A DNA stretch of 64,000 nt from CAZAPG01 sp964486935. Lineage in GTDB: Bacteria > Chloroflexota > Anaerolineae > 4572-78 > J111. The notes beneath the pieces are model-generated. The model was not told the DNA's origin. It worked only from the letters and a program-made list of their open reading frames with translations, and did not search any database. The stretch lies in assembly GCA_964486935.1 (NCBI GenBank), contig CAZAPG010000016.1, forward strand, positions 1-64,000, written 5' to 3'. Within the stretch, counting starts at the first letter, position 1. Every line of letters starts with the position of its first letter. Position numbers and translations under genes: made by a program. Of the stretch, positions 43,300 through 51,000 are shown piece after piece.

Positions 43300-43995
43300 A
43301 TGTACTTTAGACATTCGACTGAAATTTGGCAGGAGTTTCCGCAACTGGTGGCCGGGCTGCTGGTGGTTGATGGCATTCATCCGCAGGCCGATGCCGAACC
43401 TGTGCTGCACCCCTGGTTTGACCGCGCCCGCCGGCGCCTTAACCAGGCGGCAGAATCGCAACTGCCCGAAATTTCGGCCTGGCGGCGGGCCTACGCGCAG
43501 ATGGGCTTGAAACCCACCCAGTATCGCTCGGCGGCCGAGGCGCTGCTGCGCCGGTTCAGACGCGAAGATGATATTCCCCGCCTGCACCCTTTGGTTGACC
43601 TGTGTAACGCGGTTTCGCTGGCCTTTGCTCTGCCGGTAGCCGTGTTTGATACGGCCAAAGTCGACTCCTTTATTGAAGTTCGCCACGCTATCGGCAGCGA
43701 AACTTATTTGGCCTTTAGCAACGAAATTGAAAACCCCGCCCCCGGCGAGGTAATTTTTGCCGACGCCTCAAATCAGGTTCACGCTCGCCGCTGGACCTTT
43801 CGGCAGAGCCTGCGCTCGGTCATTTCTCCCCAAACCAGCACCGCGCTCATTGTTAGCGAAGGGCTGCATGAAACGGCGGCGGATGATGTGCCGGCCTTAA
43901 TAGACGCCTTGAGCCGCGAGATTTCTGCGCTGTGGTCCGCTCCTCGCCGGCAGGCTATTCTCACTGCTGCTAATGCCTGTTTGGAATTTGAATAA
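43300..43995 (+). CDS. B3/B4 (PheRS beta-like) domain protein
   Basis: A 231-residue protein with the B3/B4 domain found in the phenylalanyl-tRNA synthetase beta subunit and in free-standing trans-editing-like proteins. Blocks seen are WRRAYAQMGLKPTQYRSAAEALLRR, IPRLHPLVDLCNAVSLAFALPVAVFD and the later RRWTFRQSLRS. Stand-alone members may edit or bind aminoacyl-tRNA, but this is unproven. ATG 43300 is 2 bp after the sortase stop, so the two are likely co-transcribed without an obvious functional link. Confidence 0.85.
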   Translation: MYFRHSTEIWQEFPQLVAGLLVVDGIHPQADAEPVLHPWFDRARRRLNQAAESQLPEISAWRRAYAQMGLKPTQYRSAAEALLRRFRREDDIPRLHPLVDLCNAVSLAFALPVAVFDTAKVDSFIEVRHAIGSETYLAFSNEIENPAPGEVIFADASNQVHARRWTFRQSLRSVISPQTSTALIVSEGLHETAADDVPALIDALSREISALWSAPRRQAILTAANACLEFE

Positions 43996-44022
43996 AAAAT
44001 TCCCCATTTGTCTGCTTAATTG

Positions 44023-44065
44023 GTGACATTTGTCACTAATTACAGCCCTGGTTCATTGTTATACT
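44023..44065 (+). promoter_or_regulatory. CRP/FNR-type site plus -10 box of the Usp gene
   Basis: The perfect palindrome GTGACATTTGTCAC (44023-44036) is centred 30.5 bp upstream of the near edge of TATACT (44060-44065), i.e. at about -42.5 from the predicted start. A degenerate partner (CATTTGTC at 44005-44012) lies about 22 bp further up. No good -35 is present, as expected for an activator-dependent class II promoter. Compare the sites at 57974 and 60948. Confidence 0.75.
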
Positions 44066-44087
44066 AAAATTAACCAGGAGGTTTGTT

Positions 44088-44528
44088 ATGAACTACGATA
44101 CAATATTAGTTCCTCTGGATGGCTCTGAGCGAGCCGAAGTAATCTTGAGTCACGTGGAGAATCTGGCCAGGCACTATCACTCCAGGGTGATTTTGTTGGA
44201 AGTGCTTGAGCCAATTCACACCGTTGTTTCTCCTGATGGCATTTACATTCCGGATCAGGAAGTGTTTGCCGACCGGAAAAGAGCCTCGGAAGATTATTTA
44301 ACGCAAATTCAAAACCGGTTAAAAAATGCGGGCATTGATGTCACCTGCCAGCTTGTAGTTGGTCGGGTTGTTGACCAGATTATCAACGTGGCTGAACAGG
44401 AGAATGCCGACCTGGTAGCGATGGCCAGCCACGGGCGCACCGGGTTAGCCCGGGTCTTTTATGGCAGCGTGGCGGCAGGCGTTTTGCATCGCATTGAGCG
44501 GCCGCTGTTGCTGGTGCGCTCTAACTAG
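44088..44528 (+). CDS. universal stress protein (UspA family)
   Basis: A 146-residue single Usp domain: ILVPLDGSERAEVILSH at the start, IINVAEQENADLVAMASHGRTGLARVFYGSVAAGVLHR at the end. The GRTG and following GS residues are the ATP-binding loop, so it is probably the ATP-binding type. A strong AGGAGG precedes the ATG. The promoter has a CRP/FNR-type palindrome that is shared with the sulfide oxidoreductase and DoxX promoters. It is monocistronic. Confidence 0.93.
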   Translation: MNYDTILVPLDGSERAEVILSHVENLARHYHSRVILLEVLEPIHTVVSPDGIYIPDQEVFADRKRASEDYLTQIQNRLKNAGIDVTCQLVVGRVVDQIINVAEQENADLVAMASHGRTGLARVFYGSVAAGVLHRIERPLLLVRSN

Positions 44529-44806
44529 TTTGTGGCGCAATCGGCAGCCAGGGCATCCCTGTGCCCGGCAGCGCGCAAAAATGCCCCTCCTGTAGAGTTT
44601 TGCAACAGTAAATAACTGGCCGGGGGCAAAAGCAATTGGTATCGCTTGTCCAAACAGTTATTTTGATAGCCGCATAGCTTAACAGGTCGCCCCAGATGCA
44701 ACGCCATTTGGGGTGATTTATTGTTGGTTCATTGCCGGGTAGTTTGTTTATCGTTGGGGTCGATTGTGTACAGCAGCCAAACAGTATGGTATTATGGGGA
44801 TAGAAT

Positions 44807-44834
44807 TTGACCGCTCCAGCGAGGGTGGTACAAT
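44807..44834 (+). promoter_or_regulatory. promoter of the ABC ATPase/glycosyltransferase run
   Basis: TTGACC (44807-44812) and TACAAT (44829-44834) are 16 bp apart. Predicted start is near 44841. The rest of the 382-bp gap 44529-44910 contains no gene that I can support. Confidence 0.5.
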
Positions 44835-44840
44835 TAATTT

Positions 44841-44872
44841 AGATAAAGCTAAAAAATATATTAGCCTTATCT
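44841..44872 (+). promoter_or_regulatory. inverted repeat at the predicted start site
   Basis: AGATAAAGCTAA (44841-44852) and TTAGCCTTATCT (44861-44872) match at 11 of 12 with an 8-nt centre. It lies exactly at the predicted transcription start of the ABC ATPase gene. It could be a repressor operator or a 5' mRNA hairpin. Confidence 0.5.
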
Positions 44873-44910
44873 AATAAAATGCGGGCAAGTCTTGCCCAAC
44901 GGAGAGGTTA

Positions 44911-45705
44911 ATGTTTGGTTGGTTCAAACGCAACAAGAAACCCGACAATAACTCAAATGGCCGCTACAAATTTGGCAATGACCATTTGATTGAACTACGA
45001 CATGTAACCAAAACCTATCAGGGCGCCGCCGGAACTTTTGTAGCCCTCAAAGATGTTGATTTACAGGTAGATAACAGTGAATTTGTGGCTGTAGTTGGCA
45101 AGTCGGGCAGCGGCAAGTCTACCTTGATTAACATGATAACCGGCATCGACCGGCCCACCGAGGGCGAGGTACTGGTAGGTGATACCGCTGTACACCGGCT
45201 TAATGAAGGGCAAATTGCCGAGTGGCGCGGGCGTAACGTGGGCGTCGTGTTTCAATTCTTTCAACTGCTGCCAACGCTCACCGTGGTTGAAAATGTGATG
45301 TTGCCGATGGATTTTTGCGACATGTACAATATGCGCCAGCGCGAAGAGCGGGCTATGCAATTACTGGCGCAGGTAGAAATGACCGACCACGCTTACAAAT
45401 TGCCTACCGCTATCTCTGGCGGCCAGCAGCAGCGGGTGGCCATTGCCCGCGCCCTGGCCAACGACCCGCCGATTGTGGTGGCCGATGAGCCAACTGGTAA
45501 TCTTGACTCGGTGACGGCGGAGGCCATTTTTAACCTGTTTCAAACCCTGGTAGAAAATGGCAAAACCATTTTAATGGTAACGCACGATTTGGACCTGGTT
45601 CGGCGCGTTAGCCGAACTGTGTTGTTAGTCGATGGCGAAATCGTCGATAGAAGCCTGACCGGGGCCGGGCTGCCGGCCCCGGTATTGCGTGGTGAAAGTC
45701 GATAG
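44911..45705 (+). CDS. ABC transporter ATP-binding protein (MacB/LolD type)
   Basis: A 264-residue ATPase. Walker A is GKSGSGKST (residues 63-71), the signature is ISGGQQQRVAIARAL, and Walker B is VVADEPTGNLD followed by the H-loop in VTHDLDLV. The PTGNLD form and overall pattern put it in the MacB/LolD/FtsE group that works with FtsX-type permeases. Such a permease is at 51001, but two large glycosyltransferase genes lie between. There is an N-terminal extension of about 25 polar residues. GAGAGG precedes the ATG. Confidence 0.93.
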   Translation: MFGWFKRNKKPDNNSNGRYKFGNDHLIELRHVTKTYQGAAGTFVALKDVDLQVDNSEFVAVVGKSGSGKSTLINMITGIDRPTEGEVLVGDTAVHRLNEGQIAEWRGRNVGVVFQFFQLLPTLTVVENVMLPMDFCDMYNMRQREERAMQLLAQVEMTDHAYKLPTAISGGQQQRVAIARALANDPPIVVADEPTGNLDSVTAEAIFNLFQTLVENGKTILMVTHDLDLVRRVSRTVLLVDGEIVDRSLTGAGLPAPVLRGESR

Positions 45706-45741
45706 CCCTCACAACGGGAATTATCCTTATGAGTCAAATAG

Positions 45742-48087
45742 ATGATCAACCAAGCCAAAAAACAGCTTATCTCTGCCTCTCTGTTTGCCCCCCACAATCA
45801 TCCCGGTTTGCTGGTCGCTCTCTTAATCTATTTGATCCTGGCCTTCTCCTACTTTTTTATTGTCCCCATTTTTGAAGCCCCTGATGAATGGACCCATATA
45901 GGCCACATAAAACATATTGCCACCGGCAAAGGTTTGCCGGTGATGCTGCCGGGCCAGGGTATTTGGGGCGGACACCAGCCGCCGCTTTACTACGCTATTG
46001 GGGCGGTGCTGGTTCAGCCCTTTGAGCTTACCAATTTTGAAGCCTATCTGGTCAATAACACCAACCCCCATGCCTCAATTGGTTATGCGCTTGACCCCGG
46101 CAATAAAAATGTCTATCTGCACCAACCCGACGAAGCTTTTCCTTATCGCGGCCTGTCGCTAACTGTCCATTTTCTGCGCCTTTACTCAATGCTGTTTGGC
46201 CTGGTTGCAATAATTTTTACCTATTTAACAGCCTTTGAGCTGGCTTCAACTGTGGATAAAACATACCGGCCAATAAACTCGTCGCTTCAGGTTAGGCAAC
46301 GCCTTTTCCCGCCGCTTGTTTTTGCGACGATGGTTGCCCTGTTTGTAGCCGCCCAGCCGATGTTTGCCTTTATTACCGCCTCGGTTGCCAACGAACCGGC
46401 CAATATCGGTTTTAGCGCCATCGGCCTGTGGCTTACCCAGCGCTATGTTCTCTATGGCCCCACCCCATCCTGGCGACGCGCCGTGATGTTGGGTATTGTG
46501 CTGGGGCTTGTGTCGCTCTCAAAAATGACCGGCCTCTCTTTGGGGCTGGTGGTTGCAGTGGCCGTGCTGCAAACGGCCATTATCCGGCGCAAACAGCCTG
46601 GCGCGGCTGCGCTGCTCTGGCGCGATTGCCTGATAGCGGGGTTGCTGTTTGTGGCTGTGGGCGGCTGGTGGTATTGGCGTAACTATCAGCTCTACGGCGA
46701 TTTCTTCCAACGGGGGCTGTATGAAAATTACTTCGGCGACAAGCTCAAACCACTTGGCCTCGCCGAATTTCTCCACCATCTTTCAATCGGCGAGGTTTCT
46801 TTTTGGGCTACATTTGGCTGGCTCAACACCGCCGCGCCCGAATGGGTTTACAGCACGTACCGCATTATCAGCCGCATTGGGCTGGTGGGCGTTGGGGTGG
46901 CAGCAATCGCCCGGATAATCAAAAGCCGCACCCCGCACCCTGTTTCCCTGCTGCTTATTCATCTCACCTTTCCGGTGGCCCTGGCTTTTTCTCTGACCCG
47001 GCTGGTGGCTACGGAGGGCGGCCTGCAAGGCCGGCAACTCTTGCCTGCTCTTGGCTCGATGGCCATTGTAATTGTGTGGGGGTGGTTGACTTTAACGCCG
47101 GCCCGCGCCCGCCCGGTGGTATTGGCAGCGCTAACGGCCGCTGTGCTGGGGCTGGCCGTTTGGTTGCCTTACGGGGTGGTGGCCAGGGCCTATACGCCCC
47201 GCCCGCTGCTGACCGAAGCCGACTTGCCCCCCAGCCTGACTCGCCTGGAACTGATTTATAATGGCGAGATGAAATTGATCGGCGCTGAAATCAAGGCCGA
47301 TGTTGTCAGGCCGGGTGAGCGCGTGCCGGTGACAGCTTATTGGCAAGCCATCAAACCGATGACGACCAACTACAGCGTTTTTGTGCACCTTATTGGGCGT
47401 AATTACCAAAACGTGGGGCAATTTAACACCTACCCCGGCCTGGGGCTGCGCCCGACTACCTCTTTGCAACCCGGCCAAATTGTAGCCGACACCTATCCCG
47501 TGCAGGTCAACGGTGACAGCCAGGCCCCCACCCGGTTACTGGTTAACCTGGGCTTGTTTGACTTTAACCAGCCGGGGCGGCCCGGTATCCAGCCGGTGAG
47601 CGCCGATGGGAATCCGGCCTCGCCCACAGTGGGCCGGCTCAAACTGGTTCCGCGCCAATGGCCGCCTGGCGCAGGTGGACCGCCTCTGGCCAATTTTGCC
47701 GATAATATTCAGCTAATAAATCACACCTTGCAGGGATGCGGGTCAACCAAAGCAACTTGTACTTTAACCCTTGAGTGGTACGCTCAGGCGCAACCGTCTA
47801 CCGATTACACCGTTTTTATCCAGTTTTGGCACAATGGTGAACAGGTGGCGGGTTTTGATGCGCCGCCCCTTAACAATGATTATCCTACCTCGTTGTGGGA
47901 TGCTGGTGAGATTATCCACGACCCGCATACCCTTAATCTGGCCAATCTGCCTCCCGGCGAGTATCAAATTTTGGTTGGATTATATAACCTGGCTGCCGGC
48001 GACCGTTTGCCGGTATACACCGGCGCGGGCGATACCTGGCCTGATTATGCCGTAGATTTGGGAATTTTAACTTTTGAGGGACCGTAA
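45742..48087 (+). CDS. large GT-C membrane protein with two C-terminal sandwich modules
   Basis: A 781-residue protein. About residues 25-490 are membrane helices; the first loop contains FEAPDEWTHIGH, the acidic motif expected of GT39/PMT-like transferases. The remaining 290 residues carry two copies of a module: YWQAIKPMTTNYSVFVHLIGR and, later, LEWYAQAQPSTDYTVFIQFWHNG with YPTSLWDAGEIIHDPHTL. The modules probably face outside and may bind lipid-linked sugar or the acceptor. The gene is 36 bp after the ABC ATPase gene and 2 bp before the next glycosyltransferase. Confidence 0.7.
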   Translation: MINQAKKQLISASLFAPHNHPGLLVALLIYLILAFSYFFIVPIFEAPDEWTHIGHIKHIATGKGLPVMLPGQGIWGGHQPPLYYAIGAVLVQPFELTNFEAYLVNNTNPHASIGYALDPGNKNVYLHQPDEAFPYRGLSLTVHFLRLYSMLFGLVAIIFTYLTAFELASTVDKTYRPINSSLQVRQRLFPPLVFATMVALFVAAQPMFAFITASVANEPANIGFSAIGLWLTQRYVLYGPTPSWRRAVMLGIVLGLVSLSKMTGLSLGLVVAVAVLQTAIIRRKQPGAAALLWRDCLIAGLLFVAVGGWWYWRNYQLYGDFFQRGLYENYFGDKLKPLGLAEFLHHLSIGEVSFWATFGWLNTAAPEWVYSTYRIISRIGLVGVGVAAIARIIKSRTPHPVSLLLIHLTFPVALAFSLTRLVATEGGLQGRQLLPALGSMAIVIVWGWLTLTPARARPVVLAALTAAVLGLAVWLPYGVVARAYTPRPLLTEADLPPSLTRLELIYNGEMKLIGAEIKADVVRPGERVPVTAYWQAIKPMTTNYSVFVHLIGRNYQNVGQFNTYPGLGLRPTTSLQPGQIVADTYPVQVNGDSQAPTRLLVNLGLFDFNQPGRPGIQPVSADGNPASPTVGRLKLVPRQWPPGAGGPPLANFADNIQLINHTLQGCGSTKATCTLTLEWYAQAQPSTDYTVFIQFWHNGEQVAGFDAPPLNNDYPTSLWDAGEIIHDPHTLNLANLPPGEYQILVGLYNLAAGDRLPVYTGAGDTWPDYAVDLGILTFEGP

Positions 48088-48089
48088 CA

Positions 48090-50741
48090 ATGACTCAACC
48101 CTTTTCCCCCACCCGAAAACAGATTGTCTGGCTACTGCTGGGGCTTATTTTAGCCGGTACAATCGCCCGAGCCTGGAAGTTAACCGCTGTTCCTTATGGC
48201 TTTGTATATGATGAAGCCTACAAAGCTGTTGACTCTCTATGGCTGTTGCGGGCCGACTCAATCTATTTCTTTTTGCCGGGCAATAATGGAAAAACCACGC
48301 TGTTTGAATATATTGTGGGGCCAATGATGGTGATGTTAGGCTACAACGTGTTTGCCTACCGTCTGACTGCGGTTCTGGCAGGCATTGCCACCATCCCCTT
48401 GATGTATCGTTGGGTAGCCGCCATGTTTCACCCCCAACCCAACCGCCATTATTTGGGCTTGCTGGCGGCTACCGGTATTGCTTTCTCTTTTTGGCATCTG
48501 GAAGCTACCCGCACCGGGCTACGGGCCTCAATGGTTCCGTTTTTTTTTATCCTCACCGCTTACCTCTTTTGGCGCGGCTGGAAAGGCAACTCTACCGGCT
48601 ACATGGTGGCGGCAGGTGTCTCGCTGGGGTTAAGCCAGTACACCTATTGGCCGGCTGTTATCATATTTCCCCTGCCTTTTGGCCTTCTGGTTATTATCTG
48701 GACACTTTCCCGCCTGATTCCAGAGAAAGATTACCAAAAAGGGGGAGCTAACTTCAAAGCCCGGCCTGTGGCGCTATCTTCAGAGGGGACAGATCAACCC
48801 GTTTACAGTGTTAAGAAAGTCTGGCTGTGGTTGGGGGTGATGGCCCTGGTTTCTTTGCTCATTTTTTTACCTCTTGGCTGGGTGCTGTACCAAAACCCCA
48901 TTTTCATAGAGTACATTTTCAACTCATCCGCCGCCGACAAAGAACTTGTCAGCCAGCGGGGTTGGTATGGTCATTTATGGGACTCCCTGCGCCTGGTGTT
49001 AGATGGTCCGCCGGCCCTGTGGTCTGGTCAGGCCGGGTCGAGTTTTGGCTTTGATTGGCTGGCCTTTGCCGGTTTTTGGGCCGGACTCATCATTGCCGTT
49101 AAGCGCTGGCGACAGCCGGTCTATCTTTTTTTGCCGGTTAGCCTGCTGGCTCTGTGGATACCCGCTCCTTTGGGCGATATGAACTATAGTGATTTACGCC
49201 TGCCCGATATGGTTCCGGCTCATCAGGCTATTGGCATGTTGCGTCTGGTGGCAATGACTCCAGCCTATTACGCCCTGGTAGCCCTGGGATGGGGTGCCGG
49301 CATAAAATTCGCGGTTCAAAAATTAACCAAACCCAGGCCGGTCACAACGGCTATAACCGCATTTGGCCTGGTTATGTGCATCACCGGCGGTCTAAACCTT
49401 TACAACCTTTTTATCCGCTGGCCGCAAGACCCCCAATTGTATGGACGCTACAACGGCCCCATTTTTGATTTAACTCACGATATTATTCGCGCGGCGCAAG
49501 ATTACGATGTCCTCATCCCCTTTCAACTCTACACCCAGCCCACCATGCGCTTTTTTCTGGATAGCCGTTTTCCCGAAACACCCACGCCCCCATCTCCTGG
49601 CCGCCCGGCTCTGCTCATTACCACCGCCGACGCCGCCCCGGCAGCTTATATGTGGCTTAGTCACTCTGCAAACGGGGCCGGGTTGGCTTATCTGACCCCC
49701 GTGCAAGATACTGCCGCGCTGCTGGGCCACACCTCCGGCCAATCGTTGCAAAGCTACAACATTGCCGCGCCGTTGCTGGTTACAGCCAATACCTATCGGC
49801 TTGACAATCTGCTCCCTCTCCGCCCCAACCTCACCACCTGGCCCGGGTTAAACCGGCTCAACTATACCTGGAATAACGAGGTTGCTCTGGTAGACTACCA
49901 ACTCTCACCCAACCCAATCAGGGTCGGCCAAAGCCTGACTTTAAACCTATACTGGTACAACCTGACCGACCAGCCCATCATCCGCGATGTCTTTATCCAC
50001 GCCATTAACCAAAACGGCGAGGGCGTAGGCCAGGTGGATGGCTTTACCATCAACGATAGAAATCGCTGGCGTGGCGGCAAAATCAGCCCCATCGCCCACA
50101 CCCTTCAACTTGCTCCCAACCTTGCGCCCGGTCCGTATCTTATCCGGTTGGGAGTCTTCAATGCCCGCTCCGGGGTCCGGTCGCCGGTATTGAATGATAG
50201 GGGAGAAGTTATAGGCAATCAGGCAATATTTGGCCTGTTTTATGTAACCAATGATGACCACGACCCCCTTCAGCCTGCAACGCCTGTTCAGGCAATGCTA
50301 AATGGACAGATTCGCTTGTTGGGTTGCACCTTCCCGCCAACCCCGGACAATGCGCTTCAGCTCAAGCCCGATGCCGAAACGCCATTATCTCTAAAACTTT
50401 TCTGGCAGGCCGATGATCATGTAACCGGAGATTACACCATATTCAGCCAGTTGTTAACCGACCACAACCAGTATGTGACCGGTTACGATGCCCAACCCAT
50501 AAACGGTAACTACCCAACATCGCTGTGGCAGCCCGGCGAAATCATTGTTGAGGATATCAATTTGAAGTTGCCGGCCCAGATAGCAGAAGGAGAATATCAC
50601 CTGGTAACCGGGTTGTACGATTTGTCCACAGGGCAGCGTCTGGTAGCCGTAGATAATCAGGGGCAGCCCATACCTGATAATATGGTTATTCTTGCAAATA
50701 CGCGCGTGTCATCGGGAAAGTTGACCTTCAAAATACGTTGA
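48090..50741 (+). CDS. GT39-like membrane glycosyltransferase with two C-terminal sandwich modules
   Basis: An 883-residue protein. The first loop YGFVYDEAYKAVDSLW carries the Asp-Glu pair typical of dolichyl-phosphate-mannose-type (GT39/PMT_2) transferases. About ten to twelve helices span residues 10-430. Two C-terminal modules follow, LNLYWYNLTDQPIIRDVFIHAIN and LKLFWQADDHVTGDYTIFSQLL, the second ending YPTSLWQPGEIIVEDI, the same consensus as in the neighbouring gene. Sugar donor and target are unknown; protein or lipid glycosylation at the cell surface is inferred. The upstream gene ends 2 bp before. Confidence 0.75.
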   Translation: MTQPFSPTRKQIVWLLLGLILAGTIARAWKLTAVPYGFVYDEAYKAVDSLWLLRADSIYFFLPGNNGKTTLFEYIVGPMMVMLGYNVFAYRLTAVLAGIATIPLMYRWVAAMFHPQPNRHYLGLLAATGIAFSFWHLEATRTGLRASMVPFFFILTAYLFWRGWKGNSTGYMVAAGVSLGLSQYTYWPAVIIFPLPFGLLVIIWTLSRLIPEKDYQKGGANFKARPVALSSEGTDQPVYSVKKVWLWLGVMALVSLLIFLPLGWVLYQNPIFIEYIFNSSAADKELVSQRGWYGHLWDSLRLVLDGPPALWSGQAGSSFGFDWLAFAGFWAGLIIAVKRWRQPVYLFLPVSLLALWIPAPLGDMNYSDLRLPDMVPAHQAIGMLRLVAMTPAYYALVALGWGAGIKFAVQKLTKPRPVTTAITAFGLVMCITGGLNLYNLFIRWPQDPQLYGRYNGPIFDLTHDIIRAAQDYDVLIPFQLYTQPTMRFFLDSRFPETPTPPSPGRPALLITTADAAPAAYMWLSHSANGAGLAYLTPVQDTAALLGHTSGQSLQSYNIAAPLLVTANTYRLDNLLPLRPNLTTWPGLNRLNYTWNNEVALVDYQLSPNPIRVGQSLTLNLYWYNLTDQPIIRDVFIHAINQNGEGVGQVDGFTINDRNRWRGGKISPIAHTLQLAPNLAPGPYLIRLGVFNARSGVRSPVLNDRGEVIGNQAIFGLFYVTNDDHDPLQPATPVQAMLNGQIRLLGCTFPPTPDNALQLKPDAETPLSLKLFWQADDHVTGDYTIFSQLLTDHNQYVTGYDAQPINGNYPTSLWQPGEIIVEDINLKLPAQIAEGEYHLVTGLYDLSTGQRLVAVDNQGQPIPDNMVILANTRVSSGKLTFKIR

Positions 50742-51000
50742 TCTGGGCCGGCAAACTAAAAATTTGCATCACCAATAACTCTTTGCGGGTAATTTAATAA
50801 CTTTGCGTTATCGCCATTTGAGGGTTATTAAGAAAAAATTGATTGACCGTTGTGGTTTAGTTACCGGATTGTGGTACATTATTATTGAGTAATATTTCAC
50901 TAAGTATGGCTTGGCACAAGTTCGCTCCGGGCTGTCTCGCTCCTCCAAAATCTGGCATCAATTCAGGCAATCCTGTACCAAGACCCCAAAGGAAATTGAA

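Noticed and set aside
44529..44760. Possible structured RNA between the Usp and ABC genes
   Set aside because: Some short inverted repeats are visible, but no known RNA family signature (SRP, 6S, tRNA) could be found.
50911..51000. 30-residue extension of the ABC permease
   Set aside because: The extension is not membrane-like and ATG 51001 has AAGGAAAT upstream.
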